A DNA stretch of 64,000 nucleotides from Haloarcula taiwanensis. GTDB taxonomy: Archaea; Halobacteriota; Halobacteria; Halobacteriales; Haloarculaceae. Location: the NCBI GenBank assembly GCA_002844335.1, contig CP019154.1, forward strand, positions 2,232,001 through 2,296,000. Reading direction: 5' to 3'. Positions within the stretch are counted from its first letter, which is position 1. Each line of letters begins with the position of its first letter. Shown in pieces: positions 23,966-32,033 of this stretch. The notes beneath the pieces are model-generated. The model searched no databases. It saw only the letters and a list, made by a program, of their open reading frames with translations, and was not told where the DNA came from. The position numbers and the translations under genes are program-made.

Positions 23966-24388
23966 ATGCGTACTGTGCGGGACGACGACGGCACGCGGTA
24001 CTTACTGCTGAAGGAGTCCACCGATTCGAGTCTGGTCAGGGACCCTGAAACCGGTGAACAACGACACGTTCCGAACGCCGACCTCGAACCTGTGGATGGC
24101 GACTCACCGCTGACCACGGCCGCCAAAGCCGTTCCCGACGCCACCCGTCAAGTCATTACGGCGGCCCATGATGAGCGCGCGCTAGGCCTGCTCGTGGAAC
24201 TCGACGAGCGCGGGCCGCTCCCCGTGGCGGAACTGCTCTCAGCCTACGATCTCTGCGAGAGCGACCTGCACGGCTTGCTAGCCGAGTTTCGCGCCGCCGG
24301 CCTGCTCACGGAGGCCAGAGTCCACGGCCAGCCGGGGTACGACACGACCGACACGGCCAGCGATGGGCTGGCGCAGCTCCGCGACTGA
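23966..24388 (+). CDS. Winged-helix-containing protein (DUF7346-like)
   Basis: This is a 140-residue protein. The N-terminal 50 residues form a small beta-rich module (RYLLLKESTDSSLVRDPETGEQRHVP). The C-terminal part, about 60-140, has a winged-helix pattern with AHDERALGLLVELDERGPLPVAELLSAYDLCESDLHGLLAEFRAAGLL. This suggests DNA binding. Members of this type sit between the polymerase and rad50 genes in haloarchaea, so a link to replication or repair regulation is plausible but not shown. It converges with rad50, with a 25-nt gap between the two stops. Confidence 0.75.
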   Translation: MRTVRDDDGTRYLLLKESTDSSLVRDPETGEQRHVPNADLEPVDGDSPLTTAAKAVPDATRQVITAAHDERALGLLVELDERGPLPVAELLSAYDLCESDLHGLLAEFRAAGLLTEARVHGQPGYDTTDTASDGLAQLRD

Positions 24389-24413
24389 GGTCTGGTCAGC
24401 GTCGTGACTGCGG

Positions 24414-27089
24414 TCAGGCCAGTTCCGCGACCGTCGCTTCGACCTGCTCGACCCGCGAGCGGTTGGTCGTTGCGTCCTTCTCGACACGGACGAGGTCGTC
24501 CGCTGCACCGACGAGTTCCTCGTCGTGACTGACCACGAGAATCTGTTCGACGCCAACCTCGTCGCGCATGTACTCCACAAGGTCAAGCAGTTGCGTGACG
24601 TGGCCTGAATCAAGGAATACCGTCGGCTCGTCGAGGATTAGCGGCGGCATCGGTGCGGCTCCTTCGATACCCTCCGCGAGCAGACGATAGATAGCACATC
24701 GCAGGCTGAGGTTGAACAGCGCGCGCTCGCCGCCGGAGAGCTGTTCGGGTTCCAGCGGTTCGCCGTCCTTCTGGTACACCGTCAGCTGGTACTGTCCATC
24801 AAGCTCGATGTGTGAGTACGAGTCGTTCTGGTACACCAAGTCGAACGTCTGATTGAGCATCCGTTCGAGGGTTTCGACATTGCGCTGGCGCAGTTCCGCT
24901 CGAAGCGCGCCGTACATCTCCTGTAGCTCCTCGGTCTCCTCGTACAGCGTTTCGAGTTTCTCCAGGGTCACTTCGAGGTTCTCGCGCCGGTCCCGCAGTG
25001 ACTCCAGTTCCTCGATTTCGTTCGTGACACCGCCGATGGCGTTTTGTAGTTCGTCGCGCTTCTGGCGTTTCTCCGCCAGCGCCTCTTCGGCCTGCTCGAT
25101 GTACTGTTCCGCGCGTTGCTTCTCGTTGCGGGCTTCATCAATTCGCTCTTCGTCGAACGATTCGGCCAGGTCCTGCTTGCGCTCGCGCTTCTCCGCGAGC
25201 TGTTCGCGGCGCTGGTCGTTTAGTTCGGCCTGCTGACTGCGCTTCTCCCGCAAGCGCTCGATGTCGTCGTCGCAGTCGTCGATCTTCCCAAGCAGGTCTT
25301 CGACCCGCTCTAGACGCTCAATCGACTGCTTGACCTGCTGGCGCTCCTGATTGCACTCCGCGACGACCGAGCGGCAGTCTTCCGCCTGCTCGCGGGCTTC
25401 GGCGGCTTTCTCACGTTTCGTCTCGGCCTCGGACTCGTGGTCCGCTGCTTCCTCTCGGAGGGTTTCGATACGCTCTTGATCCGCGTCCAGCCCGTTCGCC
25501 TTCTCCTCAACGAGTTGGACGATGTTCGAGCGGTTGTTTTCGAGCGTCGCCAGTTCGTCCGCTGTCTCGACCAGCTCCGCCGCCGTCTCGTGTTTCGACT
25601 CCAGTGTTTCGACTTCTTCGCGAGCGTCTGCGAGCGTCGACTCCAGCTCCGCGATTCGCTCGCGGTCGTCCTCGATGGAGTCGACGTGCGGTGACTCGGC
25701 CACGTCCTGCCCGCACTCGGGGCACTTGCCGGCCTCCAGCAGCGCCTCGGCCTCCGCGAGCGACTCGCGCTCGCTCTCCAGTTTCGTCTCCAGTTCGGTC
25801 ACCTGCTGTCGGGCCTCTTCGAGGTCACTGGCGACAGATTCTTTGTACGACTGCGCCCCGTTGCGGTCGGTCGGCGCGTTCTCGAACCGGGCTTCGAGGG
25901 CAGCGATCTGGTCGTCGATGTCGCTGATCTGCTCCCGGCGCTCGGCGATGGCCTCCCGCGCGGCTTCGATGTCTGCTTCCAGTTCGTCGGCCTCTTTGCG
26001 TTTCTCCTCGGCCCGGGATTCGAGGTCGGCAGCGCTGTCAGCGAGCGCATCAGCCGTGCTGCTGTGTTCCTTTGCGTCGACGCGCTGGTCCTCGATGCGG
26101 CCCTGCAGGTCGTCGTCGCGAGACTGTCGCTCTTCGAGTCGCGCATCGACGGTGTCGGGGTCCGGCTCCGAACTGTCGAGGTCGGTCTCGGAAACCGTTT
26201 CCGCGAGTTGCTCCTGAAGCGATTCCCGGCGGTCCTGTAGCTCCCCGATGCGCTCTTTGAGGTCGGTTCGTTCCGTCTCCGTCTCTGTGATGGTCGTCTC
26301 CAGTTCTTCGATGTCGTCTTCCAGCGCCGCCAGTTCCTCGCGTTTCTCCTCGTACTCTTCGAGGACCGATTCGGCCTGCGTGAGCGTCTCCTCGGCAGTG
26401 GCCTTCTGGTCCTCAATGTGCTCGATCTCGTCCTGCAGTTCCGATTCCTTTGTTTCCAAGCTGTTCAGGCGCTCGTGGAGGTCTTTCGACTCTTTCTCCT
26501 GTATCTGCTCGTCGAGTTGTGAGAGTGCCCCCTGTTTGTCATCGCGCACGCGACCGACCCCGACGCGGGCGTCGCTGGCCCGCTCGCGGTACTCCTCCAG
26601 TTTCCCCAGTTGCAGGAGGTCGTCGAGCATATCTTGTCGGTCGCCGGGAGAGGCGTTGATGAGCTTGTTTACCTCGCCCTGACGGACGTACGCGCAGTTA
26701 ACGAACGCCTCGCTGTCCATCCGTAGGAGCTCCGTAACGCGTCGGCGCACGTCGCGTGCCCCCTCGTAGTTCCCCTCGGGCGTCTCGAGCACACACTTCG
26801 CCGTCGTCGGTTGCGCCCCGGTCGCGCGGACCCGGCGCGTGAGGTGATAGTCGCCGCCGGCGTGAGAAAACCACAATTCGACAGTGCAGTCGTCGGCCCC
26901 GATAGTAACCACATCGCCGAGGTTCTCGTCCAGCGCCTTCGAGCCGTACAGCGCGAAGAAACAGGCCTCAAGTAGGGATGACTTCCCGCTCCCATTGAGT
27001 CCGTGGATGACGGTCACGCCGTTGTCCAGTCGCAGGTCGGCATCGTCGTAGCACTTGAAATTGGATAGCTTGACCCGTTGGAATTTCAT
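24414..27089 (-). CDS. rad50: Rad50 DNA double-strand break repair ATPase
   Basis: This is an 891-residue SMC-like ATPase. Walker A GLNGSGKSSLLEACFFALYG is near residues 30-45. Long coiled coils flank the zinc hook CPEC (AGKCPECGQDV, mid-protein). The ABC signature LSGGERALFNLSLRCAIY and Walker B PPLILDEPTVFLDSG lie near the C-terminus. With Mre11 it forms the complex that tethers and resects DNA ends. The start at 27089 is preferred: it follows a GGAGG Shine-Dalgarno sequence and matches the family N-terminus MKFQRVKLSNFKCY. The frame extends 58 codons upstream inside mre11, which is non-coding overlap. It begins 13 nt after the mre11 stop. Confidence 0.97.
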   Translation of the reverse strand: MKFQRVKLSNFKCYDDADLRLDNGVTVIHGLNGSGKSSLLEACFFALYGSKALDENLGDVVTIGADDCTVELWFSHAGGDYHLTRRVRATGAQPTTAKCVLETPEGNYEGARDVRRRVTELLRMDSEAFVNCAYVRQGEVNKLINASPGDRQDMLDDLLQLGKLEEYRERASDARVGVGRVRDDKQGALSQLDEQIQEKESKDLHERLNSLETKESELQDEIEHIEDQKATAEETLTQAESVLEEYEEKREELAALEDDIEELETTITETETERTDLKERIGELQDRRESLQEQLAETVSETDLDSSEPDPDTVDARLEERQSRDDDLQGRIEDQRVDAKEHSSTADALADSAADLESRAEEKRKEADELEADIEAAREAIAERREQISDIDDQIAALEARFENAPTDRNGAQSYKESVASDLEEARQQVTELETKLESERESLAEAEALLEAGKCPECGQDVAESPHVDSIEDDRERIAELESTLADAREEVETLESKHETAAELVETADELATLENNRSNIVQLVEEKANGLDADQERIETLREEAADHESEAETKREKAAEAREQAEDCRSVVAECNQERQQVKQSIERLERVEDLLGKIDDCDDDIERLREKRSQQAELNDQRREQLAEKRERKQDLAESFDEERIDEARNEKQRAEQYIEQAEEALAEKRQKRDELQNAIGGVTNEIEELESLRDRRENLEVTLEKLETLYEETEELQEMYGALRAELRQRNVETLERMLNQTFDLVYQNDSYSHIELDGQYQLTVYQKDGEPLEPEQLSGGERALFNLSLRCAIYRLLAEGIEGAAPMPPLILDEPTVFLDSGHVTQLLDLVEYMRDEVGVEQILVVSHDEELVGAADDLVRVEKDATTNRSRVEQVEATVAELA

Positions 27090-27102
27090 TGTTGACCCTC
27101 CA

Positions 27103-28359
27103 TCACAGGAACTCCTCGACGCTCGCTTGACTCTCGCTGTCTGTGCCGTCGGCTTCGTTCGCTGGTGCTCCGTCGTCGCCTTCGCCCTCGTTTGCACCCG
27201 CGGTGGCGTCGGTGTCGGACGCGCCATCGCTCGCCGCCGTCTCGGTGTCGGCTGCGAGGGCATCTGACTCCTCGGAAAGCAGTTCGCGGACGTGCCGTTC
27301 GACCTCGTCCTTGACGTTCGCGTCGGCGACCTTCGAGGCGCGTATCGTCTCGTCGATGTCGTGGGCGGCCTCGCTCAGTCCGAGCTCGCGGACGCGCTCG
27401 GTGACGGCGTCGTCAGGGTCGGCGAAGCTGATCTCCGTTTCTCGCTCCTCGGCCGTGATTTCCCGGTGGTCGGTGACGCGAGCCACGAGCGCACCCCGGT
27501 CAAGTGCAAATGATTCGACGCTGGCCGGAGTAACCGGGTCGCCGTCGCCGCTGATGGAGACGATGACGACGGCGTCCGCCAGGTCGTGCTGGCCGACGCG
27601 GCTCCGGACCCGTTCGACGCCTTCCTCGGGCCCGAGGTCCACGTCGACAAAGACGAACTCGCGGGTGTCGAGACCGCGACGTGTGATGCGTACTTCGTCG
27701 TCGAAGGTGACGATGTTGTAGCCGCGGTCCTCGCGTTCGCTCGCACTCGCGCGCTCGGTCGACCCGCAGTAGGTGACCCAGGTATCTTCGACCTGCTGTT
27801 TGCCGGGGTCGTGGTTGTCACCGAGCAACATCGCGTCGAACTCGACCGACGATTCGGTCAGAATTTCTTCGGCGTCCCAGTCGCCGTACTCGAAGGGCTG
27901 GAACAGGCCGTGGGTGACCAGCGCGGCGCTGTCTGCGTCGTGGGCGGCAAAATCATAGTCGAGGTCGTCGCGTTGCGAGCGTGGCACGAAATCGAGGCCG
28001 TAGAAGGCGGTGTCGCCGATGACAGTCGGCTCGTCGTTGAGCCGCGTCGCCTGGCCGAGTGACTCGTACAGGTCGAGCCACTGGGCGTCCCGCTTGGCCT
28101 CGTGGTTTCCTACGACAGCAAGGAAGGGGATACTGGCTTCAGAGAGTTCTTCGAGGACGCTCAGCGTGCCCATGATGTCGGCCAAAGCCGGACGGCGGTC
28201 GTGGAACAGGTCACCGGCGTGGACGACAGCGTCAGCGTCGTCCCCGATGGCGTCTCGGACCACCTGCCGGAACGCATCAAGGAAGTCGTCCCGTCGGTCA
28301 GGGACGTTGTACTGCTGATATCCGACGTGGGTATCGCCGGTGTGTATCACCCGTGTCAT
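27103..28359 (-). CDS. mre11: Mre11 nuclease
   Basis: This is a 418-residue Mre11 with the phosphoesterase motifs HTGDTHVG (residues 6-13), HAGDLFHDRRP, VVGNHEAKR, LVTHGLFQP and the metal/active-site segment LLGDNHDPGKQ. It acts as a Mn-dependent exo/endonuclease on broken DNA together with Rad50. The C-terminal 70 residues are an acidic Ala/Thr/Glu/Asp-rich tail, longer than in non-halophiles. The TATA-like CTTTAGG about 28 nt before ATG 28359 implies a leaderless mRNA that also covers rad50. Confidence 0.96.
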   Translation of the reverse strand: MTRVIHTGDTHVGYQQYNVPDRRDDFLDAFRQVVRDAIGDDADAVVHAGDLFHDRRPALADIMGTLSVLEELSEASIPFLAVVGNHEAKRDAQWLDLYESLGQATRLNDEPTVIGDTAFYGLDFVPRSQRDDLDYDFAAHDADSAALVTHGLFQPFEYGDWDAEEILTESSVEFDAMLLGDNHDPGKQQVEDTWVTYCGSTERASASEREDRGYNIVTFDDEVRITRRGLDTREFVFVDVDLGPEEGVERVRSRVGQHDLADAVVIVSISGDGDPVTPASVESFALDRGALVARVTDHREITAEERETEISFADPDDAVTERVRELGLSEAAHDIDETIRASKVADANVKDEVERHVRELLSEESDALAADTETAASDGASDTDATAGANEGEGDDGAPANEADGTDSESQASVEEFL

Positions 28360-28383
28360 TTGCCCACCTGTAAGCCAGCGCCA

Positions 28384-28390
28384 CCTAAAG
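28384..28390 (-). promoter_or_regulatory. TATA box of mre11-rad50
   Basis: The minus-strand sequence CTTTAGG is centred 28 nt before ATG 28359, the leaderless spacing seen for many genes here. Confidence 0.5.
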
Positions 28391-28443
28391 GGGTATCGTG
28401 AGCGGAGTGAAAGTGGTCGACAGGACTGTAATTGACCCGGTGA

Positions 28444-28809
28444 CTACGACCCATCGTTTGGCCCCGCCGCGGCGTCCCGGTACCGCCGGAACGCTCGCAA
28501 AGCCGCCCGCCCCTCATCTGCCAGCCCGCTCACTTCGTGTTCGGCCTGTTCGACGGCCGCTTGGAGTTGGCCGACGCCGAACGTCTCGACGAAGGCGACT
28601 GCTCTGTCTAAATCGTCGGTTGCCCGAGACGCTCGCTCGATGACCGTCTGGTAGCCGGCGTCACCGCCCGTCTCATCGGTCGCCATCCGGGCTGTGGTAC
28701 TATCGCCCTCTCGGTCGGCTGCTCGGGTCGCTTGGCCCCTGTCGTCGCTGTTGCCCTCACCGGCAGCGAGCGCCGAGAGTGCCGCTTTCACCTGGTCGCT
28801 ATCGGCCAT
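28444..28809 (-). CDS. Haloarchaeal hypothetical protein, helical
   Basis: This 121-residue protein starts at MADSDQVKAALSAL and is fixed by a strong TATA box at 28833-28840 giving a leaderless message. Residues 1-50 are polar and low in complexity. Residues 55-120 look like an amphipathic helical bundle (ERASRATDDLDRAVAFVETFGVGQLQAAVEQAEHEVSGL in outline). No catalytic motif was found and I do not recognise the family. It lies upstream of mre11-rad50 on the same strand, 84 nt away, with separate promoters, so a functional link is only positional. Confidence 0.65.
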   Translation of the reverse strand: MADSDQVKAALSALAAGEGNSDDRGQATRAADREGDSTTARMATDETGGDAGYQTVIERASRATDDLDRAVAFVETFGVGQLQAAVEQAEHEVSGLADEGRAALRAFRRYRDAAAGPNDGS

Positions 28810-28832
28810 AGCGTGGCGTGGCCACGGCATCC

Positions 28833-28840
28833 TATATAAA
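28833..28840 (-). promoter_or_regulatory. TATA box for the 28444-28809 gene
   Basis: The minus-strand TTTATATA is centred 27 nt before ATG 28809. It is the best TATA match in this area and decides the start. Confidence 0.65.
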
Positions 28841-28993
28841 TGTTCACCGGTACCGAGGCAGATAATGACGCTGTGGAGACAATCGCCCAACCGAACTGAT
28901 CGAGAACGCGTACAAGATAGTGAGGTGATTCGTTCGATAGAACTAACGGTCCTGCGATAGTGCTAGCTGACAACGAAATAATAGTATTTTATC

Positions 28994-29116
28994 ATGCCGC
29001 TGTGCAAATTTCGCTCCGACGACACGGCGCTTTCGTCAATCACAGTCGTCGCGCTGCTGATTCTGGCAACCCTGCTCATCTCCGTCATCCTCGCGCTGTT
29101 CATCCTCGGCGGGTAG
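28994..29116 (+). CDS. 40-aa pilin-like micropeptide (headless pilin)
   Basis: This 40-residue ORF starts MPLCKFRSDDTALSS and is then one hydrophobic helix ending LALFILGG. From Ala12 its 28 residues align without gaps to the archaeal type IV pilin N-terminal domain as I recall it (A-x-S-P-V-I...FVLG). Shared positions are Ala1, Ser3, Val8, Leu10, Thr15, Ala23, Phe25, Leu27 and Gly28. The polar leader with Lys/Arg before Ala is like a class III (prepilin peptidase) signal. No globular head follows; the stop comes directly after the helix. It lies just ahead of the type IV pilus-like cluster. The promoter is not obvious. Confidence 0.5.
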   Translation: MPLCKFRSDDTALSSITVVALLILATLLISVILALFILGG

Positions 29117-29178
29117 GGCGGGGCGAACGTTTTCTGGCAGCGACCGGTGCGTTTCCCGCAGGACCCCGTCCAAGCGTT

Positions 29179-29187
29179 CAAATAATA
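29179..29187 (+). promoter_or_regulatory. TATA box of the pilus-assembly block
   Basis: CAAATAATA is centred about 25 nt before ATG 29208. It would drive a leaderless transcript covering 29208-33775. Confidence 0.5.
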
Positions 29188-29207
29188 GCACGGGACCAGC
29201 GCCGAGC

Positions 29208-29708
29208 ATGACAGATATCGAGACGCTGGCCGAACGGCTCCGTACGGTCGAACGCGCTGTCACAGACGGAACGACGGAGTTCCCGGAAGTGACGGAACTC
29301 GCTGAGTTGGAGAAGCGCGTGGACGCCCTTGAGCAGCGTATCGCCGACATCGACGAGCGGACGACGGAACTCGAAGCCGCTACACAGGCCCTCCGCGGCT
29401 ACGTGGGGAATGTTCGCACGGTCAACGAGGATATCGAGCAGCGCGCCGATGCGGCGCTGGCGGCCACTGACCGACTGGAGGAGCAACTCAACGACGCACT
29501 GTCGTCGCCGTCGGCATCTAGTCTACAGGCGGCTGAGAGCGATCAGAATCGAACCGAGGGAGTACAGACTGCTCCACGTTCGTCGGACGGCACCCATGCA
29601 GCGCCCGACACCGCGACCGACTTCTCCGCGATCACTGACAGCAGCACCCACGACAGGGACGAGACGCCTGATTCGGGCGTCGTCAGCCGCATTCGCGCGC
29701 TGCTGTGA
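29208..29708 (+). CDS. Coiled-coil protein (DUF7310-like), first gene of pilus-like cluster
   Basis: This 166-residue protein has a coiled-coil N-terminal half, about residues 5-100 (LEKRVDALEQRIADIDERTTELEAAT in outline). A disordered Ser/Thr/Asp/Ala-rich region follows, and the protein ends in a short conserved RIRALL. It resembles the haloarchaeal DUF7310 coiled-coil family found at the head of type IV pilus-like operons. There is no membrane segment, so it is probably cytoplasmic and could contact the ATPase. Its stop codon overlaps the next gene by 4 nt (GTGA at 29705), showing coupling. Confidence 0.75.
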   Translation: MTDIETLAERLRTVERAVTDGTTEFPEVTELAELEKRVDALEQRIADIDERTTELEAATQALRGYVGNVRTVNEDIEQRADAALAATDRLEEQLNDALSSPSASSLQAAESDQNRTEGVQTAPRSSDGTHAAPDTATDFSAITDSSTHDRDETPDSGVVSRIRALL

Positions 29709-30178
29709 TATACCGGCTGGTCCTTGCCGTCGTGGTCATGACCGCACTCCTCGGTGTAACAGCCCCGGCACTGTCGACAGCCCGAGCGGACGCAGCCAGC
29801 GGCACGATGGAGCGTCAAGTAGACGGGCTGAGGACCGAATTGACGAGGCTAGTCGAAACCGACGCCGCGACAGCGAACGGCGACGCACGGCGAACAGTAT
29901 CGGTACGAATTCCCGCAGGGACCTACACGAATGCCGGCGTCAGTCAGCTACAGTTCGTGGATCGGGGCGGTGTCGGCGTCGCGACTTGGACGGTCGAGTC
30001 CCGGAAACAGACCGAACGGCTGGTCAGCATTCCGATCCGAACGACAGCCGCGACCGACAGACTCGACGAACCCGGCACACATCGGCTCGTATTCGTGCTG
30101 ACGCGGTCAAACGGCCAGCGGATGCTGCGGGTCCATCGGTTTAAGTTCGAAGCCGCGGCGAGGCGTAGTCATGCGTGA
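29705..30178 (+). CDS. Signal-anchored protein of pilus-like cluster (DUF7311-like)
   Basis: This 157-residue protein has a GTG start within the GTGA overlap. The N-terminus is a hydrophobic signal/anchor (residues 3-22, LVLAVVVMTALLGVTAPALS). The remaining part looks like a small extracytoplasmic beta domain (RRTVSVRIPAGTYTNAGVSQLQFVDRG in outline). It resembles DUF7311 proteins of the same operon type. It probably faces the outside of the cell near the membrane base of the pilus machine. The gene overlaps the downstream ATPase by 8 nt. Confidence 0.72.
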   Translation: MIYRLVLAVVVMTALLGVTAPALSTARADAASGTMERQVDGLRTELTRLVETDAATANGDARRTVSVRIPAGTYTNAGVSQLQFVDRGGVGVATWTVESRKQTERLVSIPIRTTAATDRLDEPGTHRLVFVLTRSNGQRMLRVHRFKFEAAARRSHA

Positions 30179-32033
30179 GTGGCTCTTCGGGTCATCGACA
30201 GCGGCCGACTGTCGCTGTGAAACGACTATCGAGAGTGGGCGGCTGGTGGTGACGGCCGACGAGTGTCCGGGCGGCGGCGACCTCGCCGCGTCGGCTGACT
30301 GCCGGGCGACAGTCGTCGATTCGCTCTCGTCGGCCGGTATCGAGACAGTCGTCACAGCGCAAGCGGGACAGGCGCGAGTGTACGTCGACCGAGCGGCGGC
30401 GGTACTCGCCGCGGCAGGCCGGTTCGCGACCAGAGTCGCCTCGCTGGACGACCGCCTCGCAGCCCGTGCCCGACGGGACCCCGTCGCTGCCGCGACAGAG
30501 GCAATCGGCCGAGCGGGGCCGGTCGCCGACTTGGCGGCAGAGACCGGATTGGCTGTCGCCACCGAGGGCTTCGACACCAGCGAACAGGCGCTTACTGCCT
30601 ACACCGGGCCAACGATTAGCGACGCCCGTGTCGGGACAGCGCCGCCGGCGGATGCGACGCTCCGGGGCCAGCAGGCGCTCCCGACAGATGCCATCGTTCG
30701 GAGATACGACGCGCACGGCGACCAACTGCCGGTGTATCATATCGAGCCCCGCGAACAGCGGTTCGACCCAGACACGATGGAGACGCTTGTCGAAGCGTAC
30801 AGGCGAGTCGCGACCGCTGCCACCGACGGCGGCTGTCACCCGTACGATGCAGCTGCCGCGGTGGCCGGTGACAGTACGACGGCAACCGCGGTCGGTGCCG
30901 TGCTCGAAAAGCACACGGGCGGGCTCGGGATCTTGGAAGATATCTTCGCCGATAAGCGGGTGTCCGACGTGTTCGCCACAGCCCCAGTGAGTGACATCCG
31001 GCTCCGAGTGCGTTGTAACGGTGAAACGATGCGAACGAACGTCCGGCTGACGCCTTCAGGTGCGGACACGCTTGCATCGACATTCAGGCGGTCGAGCGGC
31101 CGGGCGTTCTCGCGAGCGAACCCGACGCTCGATGCAACGGCGACGGTGGCTGACCGGCAGATTCGTGTCGCCGGTGTGAGTGAACCGGTCAGTGACGGCC
31201 TCGCCTTCGCCTTTCGCGCCCACAACAGCGACGTGTGGCGGTTGGCCGACTTCGTCGACAATGGGACGATGCCGGCCGCCGTCGCCGGACTGCTCTCCGT
31301 CGCCGTGGAGCGCGGCGGGGCCTGCCTCGTCGCCGGTCCCCGCGGTGCGGGCAAGACGACAACGCTCGGGGCGTTGCTCTGGGAACTTCCCCACGAGGTC
31401 CGGACAATCCTGATCGAGGACACGCCCGAACTTCCGGCGTCGTCGTTGCAGTCCGACGGCCGGGACGTGCAGGCGCTTCGGACCACCAGCGGAGACGGAC
31501 CATCAGTAGATGCTACAGAGGCCCTGCGGACCGCGCTCCGACTCGGCGAAGGCGCGCTCGCCGTTGGAGAGGTCCGCGGCGAGGAGGCCGGCGTTCTCTA
31601 CGAGGCGATGCGTGTCGGTGGCGGCGACGGGGCCGTCCTCGGGACGATTCACGGCAACGGCCCCGAAGCCGTTCGGGAACGGTTGGTGTCGGACCTCGAC
31701 GTCCCGGTCCAGTCGTTCGCCGCGACAGACCTCGTGATAACGCTGGCTCCGCCCGCGTCGGCGCACGGCCGCGGTATCGAATCTGTCGCGGAAATCGTCT
31801 CTCATGGCGATTGTGTATCTTTCGAGACACTCTACGAACGCGACGGACCGACAGCGACAGCTACCGGTCGCCTGACGCGGGGTAACAGCCGTCTGGTGGA
31901 GTCCATCGCCGCGCCCGACGAGTCCTACGCCGAGGTACTCGACACTATCGAGGCGCGAACCAAACGATTCGAGGAGTCGGTGGCTGTCGAGACACGCGGG
32001 AACGAGCCGCCCACAGACGAGGCCCAGCCGTGA
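30171..32033 (+). CDS. PilB-like secretion/type IV pilus assembly ATPase
   Basis: This is a 620-residue type II/IV secretion ATPase. The N-terminal 230 residues are variable and cluster-specific. The conserved region starts at GGLGILEDIFADKRVSDVFA (about 245-265). Walker A GPRGAGKTTT is near 389-398, the Asp box IEDTPELP follows, and the Walker B-like GEGALAVGEVRGEEA is near 460-473 with the His box GTIHGNG. The ATPase drives assembly or retraction of pilin filaments from the cytoplasm through a PilC-type partner, which is the next gene. Start/stop overlaps on both sides support co-translation. Confidence 0.92.
   Translation: MREWLFGSSTAADCRCETTIESGRLVVTADECPGGGDLAASADCRATVVDSLSSAGIETVVTAQAGQARVYVDRAAAVLAAAGRFATRVASLDDRLAARARRDPVAAATEAIGRAGPVADLAAETGLAVATEGFDTSEQALTAYTGPTISDARVGTAPPADATLRGQQALPTDAIVRRYDAHGDQLPVYHIEPREQRFDPDTMETLVEAYRRVATAATDGGCHPYDAAAAVAGDSTTATAVGAVLEKHTGGLGILEDIFADKRVSDVFATAPVSDIRLRVRCNGETMRTNVRLTPSGADTLASTFRRSSGRAFSRANPTLDATATVADRQIRVAGVSEPVSDGLAFAFRAHNSDVWRLADFVDNGTMPAAVAGLLSVAVERGGACLVAGPRGAGKTTTLGALLWELPHEVRTILIEDTPELPASSLQSDGRDVQALRTTSGDGPSVDATEALRTALRLGEGALAVGEVRGEEAGVLYEAMRVGGGDGAVLGTIHGNGPEAVRERLVSDLDVPVQSFAATDLVITLAPPASAHGRGIESVAEIVSHGDCVSFETLYERDGPTATATGRLTRGNSRLVESIAAPDESYAEVLDTIEARTKRFEESVAVETRGNEPPTDEAQP

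Noticed and set aside
28810..28890. An N-terminal extension of 27 residues on the minus-strand hypothetical gene
   Set aside because: It would cross its own TATA box at 28833-28840, and the leaderless start at 28809 is better supported.
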